Assembly: GCA_026987075.1 (NCBI GenBank)
Contig: JALSNI010000026.1
Location: 1-49,487, forward strand
Direction of reading: 5' to 3'
DNA length: 49,487 nucleotides
Source of the DNA: Persephonella sp.
Lineage (GTDB): Bacteria; Aquificota; Aquificia; Aquificales; Hydrogenothermaceae
The notes under the pieces are model-generated. The model made no database searches. It was not told the origin of the DNA and saw only the letters and a list, made by a program, of their open reading frames with translations. Positions 26,689 through 34,446 of the stretch are shown here, one piece after another (position 1 is the stretch's first letter; each line of letters starts with the position of its first letter). The translations under genes and the position numbers were made by a program.

Positions 26689-28668
26689 ATGCTAAGTTAT
26701 GAGATTTTTGAACCTTACTTAGAAGAAATATTTGAGAAATTTTACACAGATGTTCTGTCAAATGAATTTCTCAGGACATTTTTTGAATCAGAAGAGCAAA
26801 TAAAATCCCTCGTAAAAAAACAAATCCAAAACTTTAAGGAAACATTAAAAGAAGGGGAAAAGGAGCTATATCTTAGATACTACAATCTTGGTAAGCTCCA
26901 TTATGAAAGAAGAATACCCTTCGTTAATCTGATTTCTGGAGTTGATTTTATAAAGAATGAGATTTACAGGATTTTGATTGAGAAGAATCTTATTGAGATT
27001 TATTTTTTTGAACTTCACGGACTTTTTGAGAAGATAAAAAATATTCTTGCTAAAACTTATTTAGAACTTTCTCTTAATGAAATGTATGTTGAAGTAAATC
27101 CTGAATACAAAGAGTATCCTTTTTTTAATCATCATTATAACTGGTTGTTGAAGTTAAAGCATGTAATACATTCTAAAGATAGGAATAAAATCCCAGAACT
27201 TGATGCATATAACTGTCAGCTTGGTAGATGGTTAAAAAGTAATGAGTTTAAGTTTATATGTGGAGATAATGAAAAATGCAAGATAATTAACGAGATACAT
27301 GAACTTATTCATAATACAGCGAAAAGTCTGGTTTTTTATGTTTTTCAGGAAAGGTATGTGGAAGGATACCTCCTTTTTAAAACCCTTAATGGATTGTCTT
27401 TGAAGATATTAAACGAACTTTATGAAACATATCTTTCTTATGTTAATAATAGAGAAGAGCGTTTTCTTTATTTCCTTTCAGAGGAATTGAAGAATACAAA
27501 GTCAGGAAACATTACAGTTGTTAATGTGAAAAGGTTAAAAGCAATTAATGAAATATACGGTAAAGAAACAGGAGATTTTATTTTAGAAAAGATAGAACAG
27601 TTAATAAAGAAAAATTTTTTGAAAAAGAATGAGATAGTAACAAGAGGTATCTCAGGAGAGTTTTTTGTATTCACAGATACAGAATATACAAAAAGATTTA
27701 AAGAAAGGCTTCTAAAAATTAAAAACTTTATTGAGCAGTATGAAGGATTTCCTGTAAAAGTAAAGGTCTATATAGGCTCTATATTTTTACCAGAAAATCT
27801 TTCTTTGCTCCCAGAAGAAATCAGGAAGATGATATCTATCGTAAAACAAAAAGCAAAGGATAATATGGACTTCTACATTGCGGAAAAGGAAGAAGTGGAA
27901 CGGGAAATAATACCTTCAGTAAGCATAAAATTTAAAGATATATCTTTTATCAGTGATGCAATTGCTGAGGAAAGAGTAGATGTATTTTTACAACCTATCG
28001 TTAATCTTAAACTTGGTGATATTTATGGATATGAAGCTCTTGCAAGATTAGAAAGAGATGGGAGTATAATATCAGCAGGAGCTTTCCTTGAGATAATACA
28101 CAAGTTAGACTTAACTGTTGACCTTGATAGGATTGTTTTGAAGAAACTGTCAAAATACACAGATAAACTGGGAAATATCACAAGAAATTTGTTCGTTAAT
28201 GTTGATTCTAAGTCTTTAAGAACAGAAAACTACATAGAGATTTTAGTAGATTTGAGTAAGAAGTTTGAAAGAGAGAATATAAAATTAATTATGGAGCTGA
28301 CAGAACATTCCCTTTTAGGAAATGTTGAGGTAATAAAATTTCTTAACGAAGAGTTTGGTATAAGATTTGCTGTTGATGACTTTGGGACAGGTTATTCTTC
28401 ACTAAAAACAGTTATAGACCTTGCAGATTCAGGACTTATAGAGGTTTTAAAAATAGATGGAGAGCTTGTAAAAAGTATCACATCTTCACAGAAAAGCAGA
28501 AAAATAGTAAGAATGATTGCTTCAATGTCCAAAAATCTTAACGCAAAAACAGTTGCTGAGTTTTTAGAAAATTCGGAAATTATAGCTCTCGTAAGGGAGA
28601 TGGGTATAAATTACGGACAGGGTTATGCCCTGGGAAAACCTCAACCTATTGACCAGCTTCTCTCCTGA
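26689..28668 (+). CDS. Globin-sensor / CZB / degenerate GGDEF / EAL protein (c-di-GMP phosphodiesterase)
   Basis: 659 residues in four parts. Residues 1-130 resemble a globin-coupled sensor: helical, with NLGKLHYERRIPF, whose H71 could be the proximal haem ligand. Residues 148-208 match the CZB zinc-site pattern: H149xxW152, C176-Q-L-G-x-W181, H204xxxH208, with the expected gaps of 23 and 22 residues. Residues 270-400 are a GGDEF domain whose motif reads ISGEF (321-325), so cyclase activity is doubtful. Residues 425-659 are an EAL domain with E449-A-L, N504, E536/TE539, D563-D564-FGTGYSS, K588, E624 and Q644 all present, so phosphodiesterase activity is expected. It is soluble. The 3' end overlaps convergent tsaD by 23 nt. 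The globin call is the least certain part. Confidence 0.85.
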   Translation: MLSYEIFEPYLEEIFEKFYTDVLSNEFLRTFFESEEQIKSLVKKQIQNFKETLKEGEKELYLRYYNLGKLHYERRIPFVNLISGVDFIKNEIYRILIEKNLIEIYFFELHGLFEKIKNILAKTYLELSLNEMYVEVNPEYKEYPFFNHHYNWLLKLKHVIHSKDRNKIPELDAYNCQLGRWLKSNEFKFICGDNEKCKIINEIHELIHNTAKSLVFYVFQERYVEGYLLFKTLNGLSLKILNELYETYLSYVNNREERFLYFLSEELKNTKSGNITVVNVKRLKAINEIYGKETGDFILEKIEQLIKKNFLKKNEIVTRGISGEFFVFTDTEYTKRFKERLLKIKNFIEQYEGFPVKVKVYIGSIFLPENLSLLPEEIRKMISIVKQKAKDNMDFYIAEKEEVEREIIPSVSIKFKDISFISDAIAEERVDVFLQPIVNLKLGDIYGYEALARLERDGSIISAGAFLEIIHKLDLTVDLDRIVLKKLSKYTDKLGNITRNLFVNVDSKSLRTENYIEILVDLSKKFERENIKLIMELTEHSLLGNVEVIKFLNEEFGIRFAVDDFGTGYSSLKTVIDLADSGLIEVLKIDGELVKSITSSQKSRKIVRMIASMSKNLNAKTVAEFLENSEIIALVREMGINYGQGYALGKPQPIDQLLS

Positions 28669-29677
28669 TGTAATCCACAAATCTATCCAATCTCAGTCTT
28701 GCCTTCCCTTCAAAATTAAGTCCTACTGTTCTTCCTGTTTCTTTAAATCTTCTGTATCCTGTATAAGCAATCATTGCTCCGTTGTCTGTGCACAGATAAA
28801 GGGGAGGAAAATAAACGGAAAATCCTGTTTTCTGACTTTCTTCCTGAAATCTCTCCCTCAGTCTTGAATTTGCAGATACACCTCCAGCAACAACAACATT
28901 TTTTATTCCATACTCTATGACTGCATCAACAGTTTTCCCCACTAAAACATCAACCACAGCTTCCTGAAATGAATGGGCTATGTCTTCTTTGCTGTAAAAA
29001 CCTTTTTCTACTTCCCTCATAACTGCTGTTTTTAAACCAGAAAAAGAAAAGTTAAAACGGTTCTTCCCTCTGTCTTTCATCAGTGGTCTTGGAAGCTTTA
29101 CAACTTCTCTTCCTTTTTTTGCCAGTCTGTCTATTATTGGACCTCCAGGATATCCTAATCCTAAAATCCTTGCTACTTTATCGTAAGCTTCGCCAGCAGC
29201 ATCATCTAAAGTGCCTCCTAAATATATATAGTCCTCAAATCCTCTAATTATGTATAGCTCTGTATGGCCTCCTGATACAACAAGGGCAATGAAGGGAAAC
29301 TGTATCGCTTGTTCAATAAATATGGCAAAAATGTGAGCTTCAATGTGGTGAACAGGAATAAGAGGTTTTTTTAAACTCCAGCTAAGAGCCTTTGCTGAAG
29401 ATATGCCTATGACAAGAGATACAATTAAGCCTGGAGCAACGGTGACAGCTACAGCATCTATGTCGTTGAGATGTATTCCAGCTTCTTTTACAGCCTTATC
29501 TAAAACAGGTATTATGTTTTTTGTGTGTTCCCGTGCTGCAAGGTCTGGATATACTCCTCCCCATTCTGCATGGAGTTTTATCTGGGAAGATACAACATTA
29601 GACAAAATTCCCTTTTCAGAGTGGAAAAGACAGACCCCTGTATCATCACAGGAGGTCTCTATTCCTAAAACAATCAT
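28646..29677 (-). CDS. tsaD: tRNA N6-adenosine threonylcarbamoyltransferase TsaD
   Basis: 343 residues. Transfers the threonylcarbamoyl group to A37 of ANN-decoding tRNAs with TsaB, TsaE and TsaC. Metal-binding HHIEAH is exact, and ETSCDDTGVC (N-terminal phosphate-1 motif), VVSGGHTELY, and VVAGGVSANSRLRE follow. The start overlaps the stop of ctpA by 4 nt (ATGA type), so the pair is translationally coupled. TsaB and TsaE are not in the window. Confidence 0.96.
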   Translation of the reverse strand: MIVLGIETSCDDTGVCLFHSEKGILSNVVSSQIKLHAEWGGVYPDLAAREHTKNIIPVLDKAVKEAGIHLNDIDAVAVTVAPGLIVSLVIGISSAKALSWSLKKPLIPVHHIEAHIFAIFIEQAIQFPFIALVVSGGHTELYIIRGFEDYIYLGGTLDDAAGEAYDKVARILGLGYPGGPIIDRLAKKGREVVKLPRPLMKDRGKNRFNFSFSGLKTAVMREVEKGFYSKEDIAHSFQEAVVDVLVGKTVDAVIEYGIKNVVVAGGVSANSRLRERFQEESQKTGFSVYFPPLYLCTDNGAMIAYTGYRRFKETGRTVGLNFEGKARLRLDRFVDYIRREAGQ

Positions 29678-30903
29678 TTTTCAGCTTTTTTTGCAAAGTT
29701 CAGTATTTTTATAGCATTGATTGCAGCATCAAGTTGAGGGTCTTTTATCTTTACCTTTTTGCCGTGTATTTTTGCTTCCCTTTCTGCCTTCAGTCTTTCC
29801 ATTTCCTCTTTTTCTGTTACATGGACAACAATGTCTGGTGTTATACCTTTGTTCATAATCAGTTTTCCACTTGGTGTGTAGTAGTGGGCAGTGGTAACCT
29901 TTATACCTGAGCCGTCAGGTAGCGGTATCAGTGTCTGAACAGAAGCCTTTCCAAATGTTTTATCTCCAACAGCAATGGCTCTATTGTTATCTTTTAGAGC
30001 TCCTGTTAGAATCTCTGATGCACTGGCAGAACCTTTGTTAACTAAAATAACTATTGGCATATCAAGGGGTATTACAGGGTCTGTCCTTGAGTAAAATTCT
30101 TCGTTTGATCTTGGAGTTCTGCCCCTTGTATATACAATCATATCTCCTTTTTTCAGTATCATGTCTGCAATTCTGACTGCTGTTGACAGTAGTCCTCCCG
30201 GATTATTTCTCAGGTCAATAATTATTCCTTCTTTATCTTTAAACTTGAGCAAGGCTTTTTTGAAATCTTCAGCGGAATTTTCCTGAAACTGTGTCAGTCT
30301 GATGTATCCAATTTTGCCATTTTCAAGCTCTTTTGTTTTTACACTTCTTATTTTTATTATTGCCCGTGTTATTGTTACCTTGAATGGTTTTTCAACACCT
30401 TTTCTCCATATTGTAAGGGTTATCTTTGTTCCTGGTTTTCCCCTCATTTTTTTAACAGCCTGGAGAAGTGTCATTTTGTCTGTAGGTTCACCATTTATCT
30501 CAATAATGATATCCCCAGGTTTTAATCCAGCTCTCCACGCTGGAGTATCCTCAATAGGAGCAACAATTATCAGTTTGTGATTTTCCATTGTTATTTCTAT
30601 CCCCAGACCTCCAAACTCTCCGTGGGTTTCTGTTGTAAAATCTTTGTATTCGTCAGGGGTAAAAAATGCTGAGTATGGGTCAAGGGAGTTCATCATCCCT
30701 CTGAGAGAACCATAAATCAGTTTTTTTGAATCAACAGGTTCTACATATATCTCCTTTACTATCTTAAAGACTTCTGTATATATACCAAGCAGTTCAAGGT
30801 CTTTTTTTAGTTTTTCTGTATCTGTTTTGGTATTTAAGCCGAAGCTTAGGCCTGCTATAAATATTAGAAGTATTCCAGCAACAAGAGAAAGTCTACTTTT
30901 CAT
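29674..30903 (-). CDS. ctpA: Carboxy-terminal processing protease (S41 family)
   Basis: 409 residues. An N-terminal hydrophobic segment (LVAGILLIFIAGLSFG) exports or anchors the protein to the periplasmic side. A PDZ domain (about 95-175, GLGIEITMEN...GLKPGDIIIEING) is followed by the S41 catalytic core with the Ser in GSASASEIL (about residue 293) and the Lys in KTFGKASVQT (about 318), the usual Ser-Lys dyad. It trims C-termini of envelope proteins. First gene of the ctpA-tsaD pair, divergent from aroC. Confidence 0.95.
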   Translation of the reverse strand: MKSRLSLVAGILLIFIAGLSFGLNTKTDTEKLKKDLELLGIYTEVFKIVKEIYVEPVDSKKLIYGSLRGMMNSLDPYSAFFTPDEYKDFTTETHGEFGGLGIEITMENHKLIIVAPIEDTPAWRAGLKPGDIIIEINGEPTDKMTLLQAVKKMRGKPGTKITLTIWRKGVEKPFKVTITRAIIKIRSVKTKELENGKIGYIRLTQFQENSAEDFKKALLKFKDKEGIIIDLRNNPGGLLSTAVRIADMILKKGDMIVYTRGRTPRSNEEFYSRTDPVIPLDMPIVILVNKGSASASEILTGALKDNNRAIAVGDKTFGKASVQTLIPLPDGSGIKVTTAHYYTPSGKLIMNKGITPDIVVHVTEKEEMERLKAEREAKIHGKKVKIKDPQLDAAINAIKILNFAKKAEK

Positions 30904-31009
30904 CTTTTTCTCCCAACAGTAAGATTTTTAATTCATTATCTCAAAGATTAGTATTTATTTCAAAGGAATGATGTAAAATATTCTGATAACAAAACTGCGA
31001 AGGAGAGTT

Positions 31010-32185
31010 ATGGGTAGATTAAGATTCCTAAATGCAGGTGAGTCCCACGGACCTGCTTTGACGGCTATTATAGAAGGGATTCCTTCTAATCTTGAGATAT
31101 CATCTGATTATATCAACCGTCAGCTTGAGAGGAGACAGCAAGGCTATGGCCGTGGCGGAAGAATGAAAATAGAAAAGGACAGGGTTGAGATACTGTCAGG
31201 AGTTAGATTTGGGAAAACATTAGGCTCTCCCATAACCCTGATGATAAAAAATAGGGACTGGGAAAACTGGACAGAAGTTATGGCGGTAGAAGGAGAACCT
31301 ACTGAGAAAAGAGAAATTACTAATCCCAGGCCTGGGCATGCAGACCTCGTTGGTGGAATAAAATACGGATTTGAGGATTTGAGAAATGTCTTGGAAAGGG
31401 CAAGTGCAAGGGAAACAACAACAAGGGTTGCTGTTGGAGCTGTATGTAGGAAGCTGTTGGAAGATTTAGGAATAAAGATTGGCAGTTATGTAATTTCCAT
31501 AGGAGAGTTGTCTGTTGAAGAGCTGATAAGGGATATACCCCTTGAACGCAGATTTGAGAAAGCAGAAAAATCAGTGGTGAGAACACCTGTTCCAGAAGAA
31601 GACGAAAAGTTTAAAAAACTGATAGATATGGCGAAACAGGAGGGGGAAAGTCTTGGAGGTGTTTTTGAAGTTTTTGCTATAGGTGTTCCTCCGGGAATAG
31701 GTTCTTACGTTCAATGGGATAGAAGAATAGACGGGAAGATTGCTCAGGCATTTATGAGTATTCAGGCCATAAAAGGCGTTGAGATAGGAGAGGGTTTCAG
31801 ACTGGCACGGAAGTTTGGCTCACAAGCACATGACGAAATATTCTGGGAAAAGGAAAGAGGATTTTATCACAGAACGAACAAAGCAGGAGGAATAGAAGGA
31901 GGGATGACAAATGGAGAGCCTGTAATAGTCAGGGCGGCAATGAAGCCTATTCCTACACTTATGAGAAAAAAATCTCTCCACTCTGTAAACATAAAAACAA
32001 AACAGCCCTTTGATGCGGCAAAAGAACGGTCTGATGTTACTGCTGTTCCAGCGGCAGCAGTTGTTGGAGAAGCTATGCTTGCTATTGTTTTAGCTGATGC
32101 ACTTCTTGAAAAGTTTGGCAACGATAACTGGGAAGAAATTAAAAAAAGAGTGGAAGAATACAGAAAGTGTGTTAGAGAGTTTTAG
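31010..32185 (+). CDS. aroC: Chorismate synthase
   Basis: Last step of the shikimate pathway: converts EPSP to chorismate using reduced FMN. 391 residues. N-terminal GESHGPALTAIIEGIP, the RRQQGYGRGGRMKIEKD block, RPGHADLVGGIKYG, RASARETT and GGIEGGMTNGEP are all conserved. The ATG has a GGAGAG ribosome site. It stands upstream of the atpB promoter but is otherwise alone. Confidence 0.97.
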   Translation: MGRLRFLNAGESHGPALTAIIEGIPSNLEISSDYINRQLERRQQGYGRGGRMKIEKDRVEILSGVRFGKTLGSPITLMIKNRDWENWTEVMAVEGEPTEKREITNPRPGHADLVGGIKYGFEDLRNVLERASARETTTRVAVGAVCRKLLEDLGIKIGSYVISIGELSVEELIRDIPLERRFEKAEKSVVRTPVPEEDEKFKKLIDMAKQEGESLGGVFEVFAIGVPPGIGSYVQWDRRIDGKIAQAFMSIQAIKGVEIGEGFRLARKFGSQAHDEIFWEKERGFYHRTNKAGGIEGGMTNGEPVIVRAAMKPIPTLMRKKSLHSVNIKTKQPFDAAKERSDVTAVPAAAVVGEAMLAIVLADALLEKFGNDNWEEIKKRVEEYRKCVREF

Positions 32186-32215
32186 TTTACACTGTTAGTA
32201 AATTTTTGATATAAT
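32186..32215 (+). promoter_or_regulatory. Promoter of the atpB-usp-atpE unit
   Basis: TTTACA (32186-32191), an 18-nt spacer, then TATAAT (32210-32215) preceded by TGA, an extended -10. A start near 32222 leaves almost no leader before the GTG at 32227, which bears on the choice of atpB start codon. Confidence 0.6.
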
Positions 32216-32226
32216 AATCAGAGTTT

Positions 32227-32895
32227 GTGAAATCAAAACACCTAATAGTGGAGGAAGCTTTGGAAGGGTTCTATACTCATCACATACTGATGGCACTACT
32301 TGTTTTAGTTGTAATTCCTGCTGCATTTTCTGTTGTTGCAAAAAAGCCGTCACTTGTTCCAACTCCTGTTCAGAACCTTTTTGAAATGTATATAGAATTT
32401 GTTGATAATATGCTCAAAGAGCAGATGGGTAAAGAAGGTAGAAAGTTTTTTCCTTTAGTTGCAGGTCTTGGATTGTTTATATTTTTTGGTAATCTTCTTG
32501 GAATGATACCTGGATTTGAATCTTATACTGCTAACATAAATACAACTTTAGCATTAGCTTTGATGGTATTTGTGCTTTATAACTATTTAGGCTTTAAAAA
32601 ACACGGAATTTCTTACTTGAAGCATTTTATGGGACCTATTCCTGCTGCAGCTCCCATATTTTTCGTAATAGAAGTTATATCCCACATAAGCAGACCAATA
32701 ACCTTAGCTCTTCGTTTGTTTGCAAACATGACAGGTGGAGAGCTTATAACAGTTGTTTTAATAATGCTTGTTCCCCTTCTTATTCCCTTGCCCATAATGG
32801 TTGTTCACCTTATTGCAGTATTTTTACAGACATATGTATTTATGATACTGACTACTGTTTACATAGCTGGAGCTCTTGTTGAGGAAGCTCACTAA
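32227..32895 (+). CDS. atpB: ATP synthase F0 subunit a
   Basis: 222 residues from the GTG at 32227. Five or six membrane segments; the proton half-channel. The key Arg lies in PITLALRLFANMTGGEL, and the preceding FFGNLLGMIPGFE segment is also conserved. Start choice: from the GTG, the N-terminus resembles other a subunits (short acidic segment before helix 1), but the GTG is only about 5 nt after the predicted transcription start. An in-frame TTG at 32260 has GGAGG at ideal spacing and would give 211 residues. It precedes a UspA-like gene rather than atpE, and lies about 5.7 kb from the F1 genes. Confidence 0.93.
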   Translation: MKSKHLIVEEALEGFYTHHILMALLVLVVIPAAFSVVAKKPSLVPTPVQNLFEMYIEFVDNMLKEQMGKEGRKFFPLVAGLGLFIFFGNLLGMIPGFESYTANINTTLALALMVFVLYNYLGFKKHGISYLKHFMGPIPAAAPIFFVIEVISHISRPITLALRLFANMTGGELITVVLIMLVPLLIPLPIMVVHLIAVFLQTYVFMILTTVYIAGALVEEAH

Positions 32896-32906
32896 AGGAG
32901 ACTGCG

Positions 32907-33299
32907 ATGGACATAAACAAAATTCTGGTCTGTGTTGACCTTACGCCATTATCTCTTAAAGCATTAGAGTGGGCGAAGTTTTTAGCCCAGAAGCTCGGTG
33001 CAGAATTAGTTGTGTTTCACGAATTAGAAGATGTTTACACAATGATAAAAACAAGTGCATCTTTCGGAATGCCTGCATCTCCAGACCTTAGGGAGAAGGC
33101 AGAGAAAAGTGTTGTAGATAAACTTACTCCTCTGTTGAAAGGTTGTGAAAACTACAAATTAATAATAGAGGCAAAAGGAAAAACAGCAGATAGACTTATA
33201 GAAGTTGTAAATGATGAAAACCCCCAGCTTACAGTTATTACAATAGAATATGAAAGAGTTGTAACAAAATTGAATTCGCAAGTATTGGTAATAAAATAA
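32907..33299 (+). CDS. Universal stress protein (UspA-like), divergent C-terminus
   Basis: 130 residues with a UspA-like fold: opening strand KILVCVDLTPLSLKALEWAKFLAQKLGAEL and closing LNSQVLVIK. The usual ATP-binding signature (GxxGx9GS/T) before the last strand is absent; that region reads VITIEYERVV. It is therefore probably a non-nucleotide-binding member. It lies between atpB (11 nt upstream) and atpE (25 nt downstream), so it is co-transcribed with the membrane sector of the ATP synthase. A role in regulating or assembling the enzyme is suggested only by position. Confidence 0.78.
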   Translation: MDINKILVCVDLTPLSLKALEWAKFLAQKLGAELVVFHELEDVYTMIKTSASFGMPASPDLREKAEKSVVDKLTPLLKGCENYKLIIEAKGKTADRLIEVVNDENPQLTVITIEYERVVTKLNSQVLVIK

Positions 33300-33324
33300 A
33301 ATACAGAAGGAGGTTTTTACAGTA

Positions 33325-33678
33325 ATGAAGAAATACTCTACAGTTTTCCTGATGCTCTTAATGGTTGCAGGAGCTTTATCATCTGCTTTTGCAGGAGATG
33401 GTTCTGATGCCCTTGCAAAAGCTGTATTTTACGGTGGTGTTGCAATTGGTGCTGGTGTTGCAATTGGTGCTGCTGCAGGTGGTGGTGCTGCTGGATTAGG
33501 TAACGCTATAAGAGGGGTTTTAGAGGGAATGGCAAGAAATCCAAACATGGGTGGAAAACTCCTTACAACAATGTTTATTGGTATGGCATTGATAGAAACA
33601 TTTGTCCTCTATGGACTACTTATTGCAATTATATTCATCTTTACAGGAATATTTGACGCCAAGTTTTTAGGACATTAA
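33325..33678 (+). CDS. atpE: ATP synthase F0 subunit c with N-terminal signal peptide
   Basis: 117 residues, longer than the usual 75-85 because of a signal peptide (residues 1-23, ending SSAFA before GDGS). The mature hairpin has a Gly/Ala-rich first helix (GVAIGAGVAIGAAAGGGAAG), the polar loop MARNP, and the ion-carrying Glu91 in the second helix (ALIETFVLYG). The position equivalent to the Na+-coordinating Gln is Leu58, and the residues after Glu are T and F, so proton coupling is expected. A signal peptide on subunit c is established for Aquifex aeolicus. AGGAGG precedes the ATG, and a strong terminator follows. Confidence 0.96.
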   Translation: MKKYSTVFLMLLMVAGALSSAFAGDGSDALAKAVFYGGVAIGAGVAIGAAAGGGAAGLGNAIRGVLEGMARNPNMGGKLLTTMFIGMALIETFVLYGLLIAIIFIFTGIFDAKFLGH

Positions 33679-33700
33679 CAGTATTTGATAAACCATTATA

Positions 33701-33744
33701 GAGGGCATGTATCTCTTTATGCATACAGCCCTCTTTTATTTTTT
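33701..33744 (+). terminator. Long intrinsic terminator between atpE and rpmH
   Basis: GAGGGC (33701-33706) pairs with GCCCTC (33728-33733), and TGTAT (33708-33712) with ATACA (33723-33727), with one bulged A. The tail is TTTTATTTTTT. It closes the atpB unit. It ends only 16 nt before the rpmH ATG, so it may double as an attenuator for rpmH. Confidence 0.9.
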
Positions 33745-33760
33745 AATAAGGAGGTAAGAA

Positions 33761-33901
33761 ATGTCAGGTAAAGTGCAAAATAGAATATCTAACAAAAAAA
33801 GAAAGAGAACTTCAGGATTTTTAGCAAGGAAAAGAACAAAATCTGGAAGAAAGATACTTGCAAGGAGAAGGGCTAAAGGAAGAAAAAGATTGGCTGCTTA
33901 A
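33761..33901 (+). CDS. rpmH: 50S ribosomal protein L34
   Basis: 46 residues, highly basic: the conserved core is [29 protein letters not shown]. The first residues ([15 protein letters not shown]) are somewhat longer than the usual MKRTYQPS-type start. AAGGAGG lies just before the ATG. It is followed after 3 nt by rnpA, the near-universal partner. The dnaA gene that normally lies upstream is absent; the ATP synthase membrane-sector genes are there instead. Confidence 0.95.
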   Translation: MSGKVQNRISNKKRKRTSGFLARKRTKSGRKILARRRAKGRKRLAA

Positions 33902-33904
33902 TAA

Positions 33905-34231
33905 ATGGAAACTCTGAAAAACATAGAAATAAAGAATTTACTCAAATCTGGTAATGTGATAAAAACAGAGCATCTTGTTGTTATCTTTGATAAAAATAGC
34001 TTAAGGAAACCAAGATTTGCTTTTATCGTTTCAAAAAGGTTTTCAAAAAAAGCTGTTGAAAGAAATAGGGCAAAAAGAGTGTTAAGGGAAGCTCTTAGAC
34101 TGTATGGAACAGAGCTTAAGAATGTAGCTTGTGATATTATACTGATACCTAAGAAAAATATGTTGAACATAAAGGTCTGGCAGTTAAAACCTGATGTCCA
34201 CTACCTGGTAGAAAAGTTAAAAAAATGCTAA
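33905..34231 (+). CDS. rnpA: Ribonuclease P protein component
   Basis: 108 residues, basic. It contains the family RNR-like motif in [23 protein letters not shown], which contacts RNase P RNA and the 5' leader of pre-tRNA. It sits between rpmH and yidD, overlapping yidD by 7 nt. The RNA subunit gene is not in the window. Confidence 0.94.
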   Translation: METLKNIEIKNLLKSGNVIKTEHLVVIFDKNSLRKPRFAFIVSKRFSKKAVERNRAKRVLREALRLYGTELKNVACDIILIPKKNMLNIKVWQLKPDVHYLVEKLKKC

Positions 34232-34434
34232 AGAATTTTATTGTTAAGTTACTGAGATTGTATCAAAAGTTTATTTCGCCCCTTTATCCGGCGAGTTGCC
34301 GTTATTATCCGACATGCTCCCAATACAGTATAGAAGCAGTGGAAAAGTATGGTGTGTTTAAAGGAATGTTAAAGTCTATCTGGAGAGTGCTTAGATGTAA
34401 CCCTTTCTCCAGAGGGGGTATAGATAAACCTTAA
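34225..34434 (+). CDS. yidD: Membrane protein insertion efficiency factor YidD
   Basis: 69 residues. Exact family motifs: [35 protein letters not shown] and [12 protein letters not shown]. It is an amphipathic membrane-associated factor that assists YidC and Sec insertion. It overlaps rnpA and precedes yidC by 12 nt. Confidence 0.95.
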   Translation: MLKNFIVKLLRLYQKFISPLYPASCRYYPTCSQYSIEAVEKYGVFKGMLKSIWRVLRCNPFSRGGIDKP

Positions 34435-34446
34435 GAGAGGTTGTAA

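Noticed and set aside
28646-28668. Antisense regulation through the 23-nt tail overlap of the EAL gene and tsaD
   Set aside because: Short convergent overlaps are common in compact genomes; nothing else indicates a regulatory role.
33679-33760. Chromosome origin next to rpmH
   Set aside because: rpmH-rnpA-yidD-yidC often lies near oriC, but there is no dnaA, no DnaA-box cluster and only 82 nt of gap, filled by a terminator.
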